The notes: generated by a model not told the origin, from the letters alone. 61,466 nucleotides of DNA from an uncultured Rickettsiales bacterium (GCA_905478245.1 CAJQHT010000009.1:1-61466); one strand, 5' to 3'. Counted from the first letter of the stretch, positions 1-10,298 are shown. Numbers and translations are program-made.

Positions 1-702
1 TAAAGGTTTAGTTGATTCATCAGGATTCGTTATATCATTTATTAATGTTTGATTTGGATTTCTAAGTTTTTCTGCTGTTTGGTGTATTTTTATATCCTCT
101 ATGATCTCTTCAAGAGTTTGATTTTCTAGATCTGGATTTTGAGTATAATTATTTAGCTTTATCTCCAGCACAGAATTAGGAGAAGCCTTTTCAACGTATT
201 CGGTTGGGTCAATAACAGTATCGGGCGTAAGAAAAATACTCAAACCACTTTTAGCTTCTACCCCTGTTGTATTATTAATTATTACATCAGTGGCATCCTG
301 ATTTATCCATGAAATATGAGAGTGAATTCCTGTACTTTTTCCTGTATTTCCTGTAACTCCTAAGATAGTTCCTTGTGGTACTGAAACCCCTGTCACAATG
401 CTGGAATCAATAGAGTCTAAATGACCATATACTATACTAGTTCCATTTTCTAATTTAACTGCAACAAAATTACCTAATGTACTACTGTTTCCATAGCGAA
501 TTACCTCTCCATTAAGCATCGAAATAGTATTGCGATCAGTAGCGCCTCCAACCCCAAAGTCAATTCCCGTATGAAATGCTGTTCTACCAGTTTCTGGATC
601 TGATCTAAAACCATAATTACTTGTTATGTTGCCATTATTTACTGGATTTAACAATCCCTCTAAGTTAAGTAATTCACCATTTTTTCCGTAGTAGTCCGCC
701 AT
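1..702 (-). CDS. M23-family metallopeptidase (LysM/LytM-type endopeptidase domain), C-terminus beyond window edge
   Basis: Reverse-strand reading from ATG at 702: MADYYGKNGELLNLEGLLNPVNNGNITSNYGFRSDPETGRTAFHTGIDFGVGG...GNFVAVKLENGTSIVYGHLDS...GVTGNTGKSTGIHSHISW; M23 hallmarks HxGxDF, YGHL and HxH. Open to the window start, so absent from the ORF track. Confidence 0.85.
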   Translation of the reverse strand, partial: MADYYGKNGELLNLEGLLNPVNNGNITSNYGFRSDPETGRTAFHTGIDFGVGGATDRNTISMLNGEVIRYGNSSTLGNFVAVKLENGTSIVYGHLDSIDSSIVTGVSVPQGTILGVTGNTGKSTGIHSHISWINQDATDVIINNTTGVEAKSGLSIFLTPDTVIDPTEYVEKASPNSVLEIKLNNYTQNPDLENQTLEEIIEDIKIHQTAEKLRNPNQTLINDITNPDESTKPL

Positions 703-713
703 AGTTTCTTTAA

Positions 714-1499
714 TTATTTATTTAAATATGTTACTATACAATTTTCTGATCTCAGAAAAAGGTTTTCTTTATTATTGGAGTTATTACAATTTGCAGCCAA
801 AAGATTTTTGTTATTACTATTGATTTTTTTTAAACAAAATTCTGAACCATTAACTTTTATTACCGGCCGTTTATCAATATCATACATATATTCATATGTA
901 GCAAAATGTTGTCCGTTGTAATATATAAGATTTATGCGAAAAAAACCAAAGTCTATATCGCTCACTTTTAAAGAATCATCATGGTATTTGAACGCCATTT
1001 CCTTAAATTTGTAATAATTATGATTTTTACTATAACCTAAGTTATATTGCTCATAATCCTTTTCTTCATAAGCTATCTTGTACTTATTGATAAATGAGGC
1101 AATCAAGCAGCTACCCTTATCCTCAATGAGAAGTTTTTGATTTGTTAAGAATTTGTTATCAAATACCAGATCTACAACATTACCACTATTAACTTCTAGC
1201 AATAAATCTAAACCTTTATCTGTTTTAAGTTTATATTTCCCGTCTTGAAACCTTTTTGGAATCCAATCATTGGCTCCGGCACATTCAACGAAAGCTTTAC
1301 CATTAAATATATAAAACTTTCCCTTTTTAGACTCATTCAAACCACAATCATAAAATAGTTTGCGCTTACTTGAGCCAATCTCTCCAGTAAAATAATACTG
1401 ACTCCAATCTTCCTTAGCGCTAATTGGAAAACTAAATAATAAAAATGTAAAAATTAAAAATTTTAGCTTCATTTTGTTATAAAAATTATAATTTATCAA
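714..1499 (-). CDS. hypothetical secreted protein with signal peptide
   Basis: ORF with N-terminal hydrophobic segment KLKFLIFTFLLFSFPISAKED and several Cys; family not recognised. True start may be the internal MKLKF. Confidence 0.6.
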   Translation of the reverse strand: MINYNFYNKMKLKFLIFTFLLFSFPISAKEDWSQYYFTGEIGSSKRKLFYDCGLNESKKGKFYIFNGKAFVECAGANDWIPKRFQDGKYKLKTDKGLDLLLEVNSGNVVDLVFDNKFLTNQKLLIEDKGSCLIASFINKYKIAYEEKDYEQYNLGYSKNHNYYKFKEMAFKYHDDSLKVSDIDFGFFRINLIYYNGQHFATYEYMYDIDKRPVIKVNGSEFCLKKINSNNKNLLAANCNNSNNKENLFLRSENCIVTYLNK

Positions 1500-1743
1500 A
1501 TTTGCAAATAAGAATTATATCAGCTAATCTTTGAGCTGCTTTATCTCCATTTTCGTCTTTATTTTCTTCTTTACTAATAAAAACTTCTGTAATCAAGAGG
1601 TGAATTGATTATTTATCTAATAATACCATTTTAACTTCTAAACATTTTAACTTTTAATTAGTTAAGTTGTTAAATGGTTTTTTAATTATAGCAAGTTTTG
1701 TTTTTTAACTACAAGATAAATCATTAATATTTTTTGCCCGTTA

Positions 1744-1770
1744 AAAACTGTATCATTTTGATACAGTTTT
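1744..1770. terminator. 12-bp-arm palindrome AAAACTGTATCA-TTT-TGATACAGTTTT downstream of the 1869..2903 gene
   Basis: Perfect inverted repeat with 3-nt loop located 3' of a minus-strand gene; same core recurs at 25438 and 40136. Confidence 0.55.
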
Positions 1771-1868
1771 GTTGAAGAAGATATTTTACTAAATTACTGA
1801 ATTTGTTATCTTTTTTGTTTTTATGAGACCTCTGCATAACTGAAGTAGTTTGGTTTTTGGTTAATTAA

Positions 1869-2903
1869 TCAGTGTTGCATGAGTCTTTTTATTATAATTA
1901 TATTATTTATTAAACTTGCTATGCCATCTCCTGTTGTAAATAATTTATTAGCTTGATTCATATAACCATCTACAAATTCTTTTGTTACATCTGCTGCTTT
2001 TTCTGTCATTTCTACTACGGCAGAAAGTAATGCTTTGGTGCCGTCTTTGAGAGTAGTCATTACTCCTTCTTTTTGAATAGTGTTTATATTGCCATTACTA
2101 TCCTCTACTGTAAATATTGCTTCTTGCTGTGATATAGCATTACCATTTTTATCTATATATTCTGGATTTTCTGCTAATAATCCTGAGTTTTTTAATGGAT
2201 CTTCTTGTTTATTTCCTTTTGATAGGGAAAATTCATCTTCGTTTATTTTAATTTTAATAGATTTGCTATCCTCTGAAACTAAAGAACTGTTAGAAATAGC
2301 ATCCTTTGCTATTTTGTCATTCGAATCTAAAAAACCTTCTGTTTGAATAGATATACCATCTTTATTTTGAGAAATTTCTGCGCTTGAAGATTGGCCATCG
2401 GGGGAGATTTGAGTTATAAGTGAATTTTGCTGATCATTTAATATGTCTTTTGTGTTGGCAATAGCTCTATCAATACCAGCCCCAATCTTTCCAATACCCA
2501 TTCCAACATTTTGGGCAATTTGGGCATATAATCCTCTATCAACATTGCTTAGTAAAATTTCCGCCTTATTATCTCCAAATAAACCAAATGTTTTGGATGA
2601 CACTTGAACCATTTTATCAACAACATATTCTAGAGTTGGACCGGTATATGCTTGCAACACAGCACCAGTTCCCGATGTTAATTTTAAGGTAAATTCTGAA
2701 ATATTTTGATTATCTGTTTTTGTTTGATTATAGATTAGATTATAATTAGTAACAACATCCATTCCAGCAAGAAACTCTCTTGTCTCAATTGAAATTAGAT
2801 TATTTTCATAGGCATATTGCTGACCTTGATATAATTTATCTCCTATCCAATTTAGAGTTTTGTCTAATTTGCTTTCTTGGATATTATTATTTGTGTTAGT
2901 CAT
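1869..2903 (-). CDS. hypothetical protein, 344 aa
   Basis: Long ORF in a same-strand cluster with M23 peptidase and Sel1-like lipoprotein; family not recognised. Confidence 0.6.
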   Translation of the reverse strand: MTNTNNNIQESKLDKTLNWIGDKLYQGQQYAYENNLISIETREFLAGMDVVTNYNLIYNQTKTDNQNISEFTLKLTSGTGAVLQAYTGPTLEYVVDKMVQVSSKTFGLFGDNKAEILLSNVDRGLYAQIAQNVGMGIGKIGAGIDRAIANTKDILNDQQNSLITQISPDGQSSSAEISQNKDGISIQTEGFLDSNDKIAKDAISNSSLVSEDSKSIKIKINEDEFSLSKGNKQEDPLKNSGLLAENPEYIDKNGNAISQQEAIFTVEDSNGNINTIQKEGVMTTLKDGTKALLSAVVEMTEKAADVTKEFVDGYMNQANKLFTTGDGIASLINNIIIIKRLMQH

Positions 2904-2911
2904 ATTTTAAT

Positions 2912-3766
2912 TTATTTAATGGTATTGTTAAATTTAATATTTTCTACTTTTTTTAAAGCTTCATTCATATCTGGCACGAAATCAGGGTTTTCTTTAAGCC
3001 ATTTTTTGATTCTAATTTTTGCCTCTTCTATCTGAGACTTAGTCATAAAAGATTCTAATTTATCTAAAATTTTTTGAGCTGTTTCCTGATTTTTCCTTAT
3101 ATCAGTTCCGTGACCATCATGATATGTGCCATAGTTATTTTTTTCAAGAAAAAACCATTTATAGGCTTCTGGGAAATATTTTGGCACTTTTAAATCTCCG
3201 TGCTTGCCTGTAGAATATGCAATCCCTAAAGAAGCATATCCTGCAATACTTCCATACAAAGCAGCCTCTCTTGCCATTTCCCAAGATTTTTCGTAGTTTG
3301 GATTATTAAGATTTAAAGCTTTGGGCTGAATTCTATAAGAATTAGACATTGCGATATATGCACCCCCTATATCCTTTTTATCATAGATTTTAATTAATTT
3401 ATTAAATTCTGCTTTTGCTTTAGCATTTCCGTTTAAATGAGAAGAGTATAAAAATGACAATACATCATCTCTTTGAGATGGATTGCCATCTTTATCAGTT
3501 GAAAATTGACCTATCATCCCCATCCAATATTGAGCATCAGCATTACCATTTTCTGCAAGATTTTTGCATTCATCTAGATAGGGATTCCATTTTTTAAGTT
3601 CAAAACTTAATTTATGTTCATCTTCTACAGCTTTATGATAGAATTCTTCACATTTTTGAATTTTCTCATCTATTGATAGATTAGCAATATTCTCTTTTTT
3701 ACTACAGGCAGATAGTATTATTAAAAAAGATAATATTAGATAAAAAAAAGACTTAATTAGCGACAT
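2912..3766 (-). CDS. Sel1-repeat-like (TPR-type) lipoprotein
   Basis: Lipobox-like LSACSK after a hydrophobic N-terminus; Sel1-type motifs (AENGNADAQYWMGMIGQ, AALYGSIAGYASLGIAYSTGKHG...PEAYKWFFL). Confidence 0.75.
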   Translation of the reverse strand: MSLIKSFFYLILSFLIILSACSKKENIANLSIDEKIQKCEEFYHKAVEDEHKLSFELKKWNPYLDECKNLAENGNADAQYWMGMIGQFSTDKDGNPSQRDDVLSFLYSSHLNGNAKAKAEFNKLIKIYDKKDIGGAYIAMSNSYRIQPKALNLNNPNYEKSWEMAREAALYGSIAGYASLGIAYSTGKHGDLKVPKYFPEAYKWFFLEKNNYGTYHDGHGTDIRKNQETAQKILDKLESFMTKSQIEEAKIRIKKWLKENPDFVPDMNEALKKVENIKFNNTIK

Positions 3767-4059
3767 ATTATTGATATTTTATTATGATTATTGGTATCAT
3801 TTCTAAATTTAATTATAATTATATTAATTTATTTAATTTTCATAACCATTATTAAACTACCACCATGATTTAAAGAAATTGATCCAAAAATCGATCAAAA
3901 AGAAACTTCTATAATCAATATGGTGATTGATTTATCTATTTTAAGATTACCTATAAATTAACAAAATTCTGCTGATTTATAAATAACCTCACTTAAATTA
4001 TTAATAGTTTATTTTTTAACTTACAACAAGAAAATATTTTATTAGTTATTATGATTTAA

Positions 4060-4082
4060 ATATGTGTCAAAATAATACATAT
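4060..4082. repeat. degenerate copy of the TGTATCA...TGATACA palindrome
   Basis: ATATGTGTCA-AAA-TAATACATAT, two mismatches between arms; 3' side of engB. Confidence 0.4.
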
Positions 4083-4180
4083 GTAGGTTTGATCCTATGT
4101 GTTCGCCCGCTGTTCCATTTATCCTCGGTTGGCTACGGGCAGACACATAGGTCTGCCCCTACAATTGATCCGTTGTTTTT
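4081..4180. repeat. REP/MITE-like intergenic repeat, copy 1
   Basis: ATGTAGGTTTGATCCTATGTGTTCGCCCGCTGTTCCATTTATCCTCGG...CGGGCAGACACATAGGTCTGCCCCTACAATTGATCCGTTG; internal imperfect hairpin (CCTATGTGTTCGCCCG / CGGGCAGACACATAGG); near-identical copy at 4332. Confidence 0.8.
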
Positions 4181-4249
4181 TTATTGTCAGTTTTCTTCTA
4201 GCGTAATAATTTATGTTGTAAAAGATGTTTAAGTTGGTTTCCGCTGGGG

Positions 4250-4315
4250 ACGTAGAGCCTTAAGGTTGACGGTAATTTTCTGTTGCAGAAGATGCTTAAG
4301 CGTAAGGCTCTGCGT
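4250..4315. repeat. inverted repeat ACGTAGAGCCTTA...TAAGGCTCTGCGT between the two REP-like copies
   Basis: 13-bp arms with one mismatch at 4250-4262 and 4303-4315. Confidence 0.65.
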
Positions 4316-4331
4316 TCTTAAGATAGGAATA

Positions 4332-4434
4332 ATGTAGGTTTGATCCTATGTGTTCGCCCGCTATTCCATTTATCCTTGGGTTTCTACTCAGCAGACACTT
4401 CAGGTCCGCCCCTATAATTGATCCGTTGTTTTTA
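4332..4434. repeat. REP/MITE-like intergenic repeat, copy 2
   Basis: ATGTAGGTTTGATCCTATGTGTTCGCCCGCTATTCCATTTATCCTTGG...GGTCCGCCCCTATAATTGATCCGTTG, direct repeat of 4081..4180. Confidence 0.8.
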
Positions 4435-4571
4435 TGTCATTGGTTTTGGATGCAATATAATTGATCCGCTATTTATTTATAATATTAATCTTTACTGGAG
4501 ATATTTAATATTGCCACTAAGATTATGACAACAAGACTAGTAATAATAATTGTTAATAAATAATCCATAAA

Positions 4572-5180
4572 TTATAAATTGATTATTTCTTTTCTTAATT
4601 CTTTAATGCCCATATTTTTATTACTGCTAGTTAGAAGAATTTTTGGATGTAAGGCTGGGAATTTTACTGATTCTTTTTCTAATTTATTTTTAATTTGCTG
4701 AAGCGGATATTCTTTCAATTCATCAATTTTAGTTAAAATAATTTGATAGCTAGCAGCCAGACTATCAAAAATATTCATCATTTCCCTGTCCTTATCCAAT
4801 AAACCTCTTCTGGAATCAATTAAAATAAAAATTCTTTTTAGATTGGTTCTTTTGGCAAAATATTCATAACTTAATTTATCCCAAGATGATATTTCTTTTT
4901 TTCCTACCTTAGCAAAACCATATCCTGGCATATCAACTAAGTTTAATTTTTCTTCTAATTCAAAGAAATTTAATTGTCTTGTTCTGCCTGGGGTTTTGGA
5001 AGTAAGGGCAATTTTTTGATTTACTAAAGCATTGATTAGGCTAGATTTTCCAACATTAGATCTGCCAATAAAAGCAATTTCTGGCACATAAGAGATTTTA
5101 ATTTGATCAAATTTGCAAGCTCCCATAATAAACTTACATTTACCTTTGAAGAAATTATCAACATTACTTACTTTAATCAT
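4572..5180 (-). CDS. engB: ribosome biogenesis GTP-binding protein YihA/YsxC
   Basis: GTPase motifs [30 protein letters not shown]. Confidence 0.95.
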   Translation of the reverse strand: MIKVSNVDNFFKGKCKFIMGACKFDQIKISYVPEIAFIGRSNVGKSSLINALVNQKIALTSKTPGRTRQLNFFELEEKLNLVDMPGYGFAKVGKKEISSWDKLSYEYFAKRTNLKRIFILIDSRRGLLDKDREMMNIFDSLAASYQIILTKIDELKEYPLQQIKNKLEKESVKFPALHPKILLTSSNKNMGIKELRKEIINL

Positions 5181-6378
5181 TTTTACTTATATCTAATTTA
5201 TCAAATATTTCTACCAAAGCCAGAACTAAATCTTCAATCATTTTATCACTATGTAGCGGAGTTGGCACAATTCGAAGTCTTTCTGAGCCAATTTCTACAG
5301 TTGGAAAATTGATATTTTGAATATAAATATTATAATCATTTAATAATAATTCTGAAACTTTCTTGCACTGTGCTGCGTCACCTATAATTATAGGAATAAT
5401 ATGAGAATTATTATCTAAAATTCTAATTTTATTATTTTTTAATGCTAATTTTAACTTATTAACTCTTTCTTTATGCTTTTCTCGCAGCTTATTATTATTT
5501 TTTAAATATTTTACATTATGCAATATTGCCTGAGCTGTCATTGGCGGCATGGAAGTTGTAAAAATAAATCCGGGAGCATAAGATCTAATGGCGTCAATCA
5601 TCATTAACGAGCCAGTTAAATAACCACCAACCCCACCATAGGCCTTGCCAAAAGTGCCTTGAATAAAATCTAAATCTTTAAATAATCCATTCTCACCACT
5701 AATTCCAGAACCATCTTCACCATAAAGCCCAACACCATGAACCTCATCAACATAAGTTAAAGCATTATATTTCTTTGCTAAATCAATAATTTCCTGCATT
5801 TTACCAAAATCTCCATCCATAGAATAAACCGATTCAAAAATAATAATTTTTGGCTGATTATTATCATATTTTAAAAGCATATTTTCTAAATCAACCATAT
5901 CATTATGTTTAAAAATATGTTTTTTTAGACCGCTATTTTTAATACCATGTATAATTGAAGCGTGGTTTTTCTCATCAGAAAATATAACTAAATCAGGTAT
6001 AATTTTTGCCAAAGCTTTAATTGACGATTCATTTGCCACATAGCCAGAAGAAAATATAATGGATTTTTCTTTTTTATGCAAATCTGCAATTTCATTTTCC
6101 AATTCAACCAAAGGATGATTGGTTCCAGAAATATTTCTAGTACCACCACTGCCAATACCAAATTGATGCGCAGCATCGCAAGCCTCCAGAATTGCATTTT
6201 TATCCTGACCAAGTCCAAGATAATCGTTAGAACACCAAACAGTAATTATTTCCTGGTTTTTATTATTAATAGCATGCGGAAATTTACCGCATAATCTAGA
6301 AATATTTAAAAATTCCCGATAATTATCCTGTTTTTTTAATTTATTTATTGAATCTGTAAAAAATTGTAAATAATTCAT
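5173..6378 (-). CDS. hemA: 5-aminolevulinate synthase
   Basis: [48 protein letters not shown]; overlaps engB start by 8 bp. Confidence 0.95.
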   Translation of the reverse strand: MNYLQFFTDSINKLKKQDNYREFLNISRLCGKFPHAINNKNQEIITVWCSNDYLGLGQDKNAILEACDAAHQFGIGSGGTRNISGTNHPLVELENEIADLHKKEKSIIFSSGYVANESSIKALAKIIPDLVIFSDEKNHASIIHGIKNSGLKKHIFKHNDMVDLENMLLKYDNNQPKIIIFESVYSMDGDFGKMQEIIDLAKKYNALTYVDEVHGVGLYGEDGSGISGENGLFKDLDFIQGTFGKAYGGVGGYLTGSLMMIDAIRSYAPGFIFTTSMPPMTAQAILHNVKYLKNNNKLREKHKERVNKLKLALKNNKIRILDNNSHIIPIIIGDAAQCKKVSELLLNDYNIYIQNINFPTVEIGSERLRIVPTPLHSDKMIEDLVLALVEIFDKLDISKND

Positions 6379-6404
6379 TAATTTTATCTTTCTAGGGAAA
6401 TTTC

Positions 6405-7043
6405 TTAAAAATCATTAAATTCTACTGAATTTAAAAAGTGATTTAACTGTTTAAACGCTCCTGATCTATGGCTAACTGATTCCTTATCTTTATATTCTAT
6501 CTGGGCAAATGTTTTATTTTTAAAAATATTAGCGATAAAAATTGGATCATATCCAAATCCTTTGCTTCCTTTAGCCGGAAAGGTAAGAACACCTTCAACC
6601 TTACCCTCAAAAGATTTATGATTATTACTAACAGGATTAAAAATTGTTAAATTACAAATAAAACTGGCTATTATCTTATTATTTTCTAAATTAATTGATT
6701 TTTTTTCCAACTCTGCCGCAATTTTATTAAAAGCCAGGTTAAAATCTCTCTTTCCTGTTACCTCATCAATCGCCCAGCGCGCTGAGTGAATTCCAGGCTT
6801 GCCATCAAGAGCATCTACACATAGGCCAGAATCATCCGCCAAAGATAATAATCCAGTTTTATTAGCGTAATATTTAGCTTTTATTAATGAATTTTGGGCA
6901 AAATCCTTACCATCTTCACGCGGCTCTTCTAATTTATATTCAAATGTAGGGATGCAGGTAAAGTTAGAATTTTGAAGCAAAGAGGAGATTTCATCGAATT
7001 TACCTTTATTTCCTGTTGCAATTAATATCTTCGCAGATTTCAT
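6405..7043 (-). CDS. rdgB: RdgB/HAM1 family non-canonical purine NTP pyrophosphatase
   Basis: [55 protein letters not shown]. Confidence 0.94.
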   Translation of the reverse strand: MKSAKILIATGNKGKFDEISSLLQNSNFTCIPTFEYKLEEPREDGKDFAQNSLIKAKYYANKTGLLSLADDSGLCVDALDGKPGIHSARWAIDEVTGKRDFNLAFNKIAAELEKKSINLENNKIIASFICNLTIFNPVSNNHKSFEGKVEGVLTFPAKGSKGFGYDPIFIANIFKNKTFAQIEYKDKESVSHRSGAFKQLNHFLNSVEFNDF

Positions 7044-7223
7044 AGCTCTTTATTAATGGATCTAATGTCATTTTCCATTTCTAAAGCAAATTAAGATTAA
7101 TAAGCAACCTAACTTTATATTTTTTGCTATATTACTCATTAAAAATGGGAAATGGTATAAATTATCTACAGAAAATGTAGTTTTGACGTAAAGTAAAGAA
7201 TAAAATTCTATATTTAAAAAAGA

Positions 7224-7358
7224 TTAAGCACTAAGAACTTTTCTGCCCTTTGCTCTTCTTCTATTAATAACGGCTCTACCACCTACTGTTTCCATTCTGG
7301 ATCTAAAACCATGTCTTCTTTTACGTACCAATTTACTTGGTTGAAATGTTCTTTTCAT
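7224..7358 (-). CDS. rpmH: 50S ribosomal protein L34
   Basis: Reverse-strand 44-aa reading [44 protein letters not shown]; below the length cutoff of the ORF track. Confidence 0.97.
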   Translation of the reverse strand: MKRTFQPSKLVRKRRHGFRSRMETVGGRAVINRRRAKGRKVLSA

Positions 7359-7676
7359 CTTAAGATAAAATTAAATTTAAAAAATTAAGAAATCTACTTT
7401 CTTTTTAAAGCCTTCTTACTCAAGCACCATATTTCTTAAAAATATTCCTTAAAAATAAACAAATAATATTATTTATTAAAGAAGAAATTTGGCACAATCA
7501 AAGCATTGTAAATCAAATTTTTATAAAATCAAGAAGAATCAGACCAATGCCGAATGCCGAATCTCATTCTTTAATATTTAAGAATAGGGATATTTGAAAA
7601 TATACTACTCGCTTTCATCTATTCTTAATAATCAGGGGCTACCCCTTCCCCCCCCACTCCACGAGGTTTTTCTTTA

Positions 7677-9533
7677 TCACCCTCCTCCTAGAGAAAGATC
7701 TGAAGATGTACTACTCCTCCGACTCGAAGAAGCTGATGAAGGTGCAGCTGAAGGACGAGCACCTAATTCAATTGCTTGATTTATAGCTGCTTTAGCTTTG
7801 ACTTGGTTACTTATCATCATCTCACTTAAAGCAGAAAAATTATTAGCTGGAGTAGTGCTTCTTTCTTCTGCGTCAGCTGTTCCCTCTGAGGAGGCAGATT
7901 TAGATGATGGCTCGTTATTTGGAGCAAATATAGCAGATTTATTGATACTATTATCGCATGAGAACATTCCTTGATCTTTTACAATAAAAGATACCCTGCT
8001 TTCTTGATGAAAAAATTCTGCTAGCTCCTTTGGATCCATGTCGTTAACTGAAGTTTGATTTGTGACTCCTTTAGCGTCATATCTTATAATATCAGTAACG
8101 ATCCAACCTTCCAATAGATCAACATGACCAACAGTATCTTCACCTGCTTCACCTTCACCACATTTCTTAAATCTTTTAACACCGGGTGAAAAAATCTTAT
8201 TTATTTTTAAACCCTCCCCCTTAATAATTTCAAACAATACCCCTATACCACGATAAGGAGTGGTTGGATTAGGCTTATCTTTGTTAAACTCTATTCCTTT
8301 TTTAAAATTCTGCAAATCCGCTGTCTCTTTTGCAGCAGGTTCTGCCGCTTTTACACCTGCACTGTGCTTTGTTTCTTTGTCCTTTCTTTTTGGAGATGGA
8401 GCAGCTGATGGTTCATCATTGATATAATCCACAATTTCTGCTGGTATTTCTGCTTCTGTTGGCGGCGGTGTTATTCCTAATTTTTTAACCAGATCTTCAC
8501 GAACAGCTTTAATGCCATTGAGATCTAAATCATTCCAATTATTCTTACCCTTTTCACGATATTCAATAAGATTAACACCACTCCATTCACCTCCTTTGAT
8601 TCTAAACTCACATTGAGCTGAATTCATTTTTAACTCAAAAAAAGTATATTCACCTAATCTCTTACATTCACCATCCTGACCGCGTTTGCTTTTTACTGAA
8701 AACTTTTTTTGATTTTTTGCATCTCTTACCCCATTCGCTATATAATCACCATCTTCTATGTAAATTTCCTTATTATATTCTATTGTATCACGAATCTCTT
8801 GCGTAATTTCCTCGGGATTTTTATCAAAATTTATCAGTTGTTCAGTACCAACCCCCTGAATATACATACTCTTACTATTATGGAGTAATATATATTTTCT
8901 TCCACCATTACTCCTAATGTTATATTTATTATAACCACTAACACCCTCTATAGCCCTAGACTCAAGACCCAAAGATTCTAAAAATCTAGTGTCTCTTTTA
9001 ATCATAGTGTGTGCTTGATTTCTCAAGTCAGCTAATTCCACTTGCCTCATCACATCAACATAAAGCTGTGGAATCTCCCCTGAATCTTTTAAAGATGTAA
9101 GTTTCGTACCGTTACTATGAAAAATAGCATCCAAAGAATCATCTACTCTTCCTGTAAATTGAAAATTATCACTGTCAATCTTAAAATAAGTCCAACCGCC
9201 TCTTATTATTGTTCCAAAAATGCCAGGATTTTTATTTACCAAATCTACTATTTTGTTTATTTGGTTTTGAACACCTTCCCCACCTTTCTTTTTCTTAACT
9301 GTCTCTAAAATCAATTTCCGAAGGTTAGCAAAATCCTCTTCATTTAAATCTTGCGGTTCACCAGCATCATTATAAATCACCATACGTCTTTGATTTAAAT
9401 GAAAGGCATAAACCTTCTCCCGACTATCATCACCAGTAACCCAAAACTGTTGCCATCCATTGTCCTCCGCCCTTTGAAGAGCAAAAGCTGCCTTATGCTT
9501 TTTAATTAGCTCAACTATTTCATCAAAAGTCAT
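7677..9533 (-). CDS. uncharacterised 618-aa protein: repeated N-terminal modules, PDZ-like segment, Ser-rich tail
   Basis: Long ORF; PDZ-like PYRGIGVLFEIIKGEGLKINKIFSPG...LLEGWIVTDIIRYDAKG; low-complexity C-terminus RPSAAPSSASSSRRSSTSSDLSLGGG. Confidence 0.6.
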   Translation of the reverse strand: MTFDEIVELIKKHKAAFALQRAEDNGWQQFWVTGDDSREKVYAFHLNQRRMVIYNDAGEPQDLNEEDFANLRKLILETVKKKKGGEGVQNQINKIVDLVNKNPGIFGTIIRGGWTYFKIDSDNFQFTGRVDDSLDAIFHSNGTKLTSLKDSGEIPQLYVDVMRQVELADLRNQAHTMIKRDTRFLESLGLESRAIEGVSGYNKYNIRSNGGRKYILLHNSKSMYIQGVGTEQLINFDKNPEEITQEIRDTIEYNKEIYIEDGDYIANGVRDAKNQKKFSVKSKRGQDGECKRLGEYTFFELKMNSAQCEFRIKGGEWSGVNLIEYREKGKNNWNDLDLNGIKAVREDLVKKLGITPPPTEAEIPAEIVDYINDEPSAAPSPKRKDKETKHSAGVKAAEPAAKETADLQNFKKGIEFNKDKPNPTTPYRGIGVLFEIIKGEGLKINKIFSPGVKRFKKCGEGEAGEDTVGHVDLLEGWIVTDIIRYDAKGVTNQTSVNDMDPKELAEFFHQESRVSFIVKDQGMFSCDNSINKSAIFAPNNEPSSKSASSEGTADAEERSTTPANNFSALSEMMISNQVKAKAAINQAIELGARPSAAPSSASSSRRSSTSSDLSLGGG

Positions 9534-9583
9534 CGTTATATCTTAAATTTATTTAAATTAATAATTTATCTTCTAAAGAGTCT

Positions 9584-10294
9584 TTATGTAATAGCAGTAA
9601 CAAAGGCCTTTTCTAAAGTATTTTCTTTATGAATTTTCTTAAATTCGCTAGGTTTACCCACAAAAATTAATTTTGCTTTATCCAATATAGCTACCCTATC
9701 ACAAATCTCATCAACATCAGATAAAACATGAGAGCTAAAAAATATAGAATTATCCTCACTTTTATACTTAACTAATTGATCTTTAAGATTAATTCTGGCA
9801 ATAGGATCAAGTCCACTCATTGGCTCGTCTAAAATAATTAAATTTGCTTTACTTAGGAAAGTTCCAGCGAGGCCTAATTTCTGTGTCATGCCCTTAGAAT
9901 AGCTAGATATTTTAAGATTTAAAGCTGATTCATCTAAATCCAATAATTGAACCATTTTTACTGCCTCATCCTGATTGAGATCTTGTTTATGTAGGCCAGT
10001 AACAAATTTTAAGAATTCCATGCCTTTTAATTGCATTGAAGGGTGAAATTTCTCTGGCAAATAAGCAACATCTTTACGACTTTTAGGAAGTATAACTGAT
10101 TCACCAAATAATTCAACATTACCTTGATCTTGATTTAGTAAGTTCAGAATTATTTTAATGGTAGTAGTTTTTCCAGCTCCATTTAAGCCAACAAAGCCAA
10201 AAATTTCTTTTTTCTTAACTTCTAAATTAATATCGTCTAAAACTTTATTTTTTCCAAAAGATTTATGTAAATTTTTTATTTTTATTCTAGGCAT
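9584..10294 (-). CDS. ABC transporter ATP-binding protein
   Basis: Walker A GLNGAGKTTT, signature SYSKGMTQK, Walker B LIILDEPMSGLDP. Confidence 0.92.
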   Translation of the reverse strand: MPRIKIKNLHKSFGKNKVLDDINLEVKKKEIFGFVGLNGAGKTTTIKIILNLLNQDQGNVELFGESVILPKSRKDVAYLPEKFHPSMQLKGMEFLKFVTGLHKQDLNQDEAVKMVQLLDLDESALNLKISSYSKGMTQKLGLAGTFLSKANLIILDEPMSGLDPIARINLKDQLVKYKSEDNSIFFSSHVLSDVDEICDRVAILDKAKLIFVGKPSEFKKIHKENTLEKAFVTAIT

Positions 10295-10298
10295 AATT

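Noticed and set aside
1815-1885. Possible IS end remnant (GAGACCTCTGCATAACTGAAG ... TTGCATGAGTC)
   Set aside because: No matching inverted end or transposase fragment found nearby; too short to support.
4081-4434. Possible CRISPR array from the repeated G+C-richer segments
   Set aside because: Only two long copies, unequal internal sequence, no regular short repeat/spacer pattern and no cas genes.
7224-7358. Possible replication-origin neighbourhood because of rpmH
   Set aside because: No dnaA, rnpA, yidC or dnaN nearby and no clear DnaA-box cluster; gene order is rearranged.
7594-7779. 61-aa ORF with Pro-rich and Glu/Ala-rich peptide
   Set aside because: Mostly antisense to the Ser-rich tail of the 618-aa gene; low-complexity by-product.
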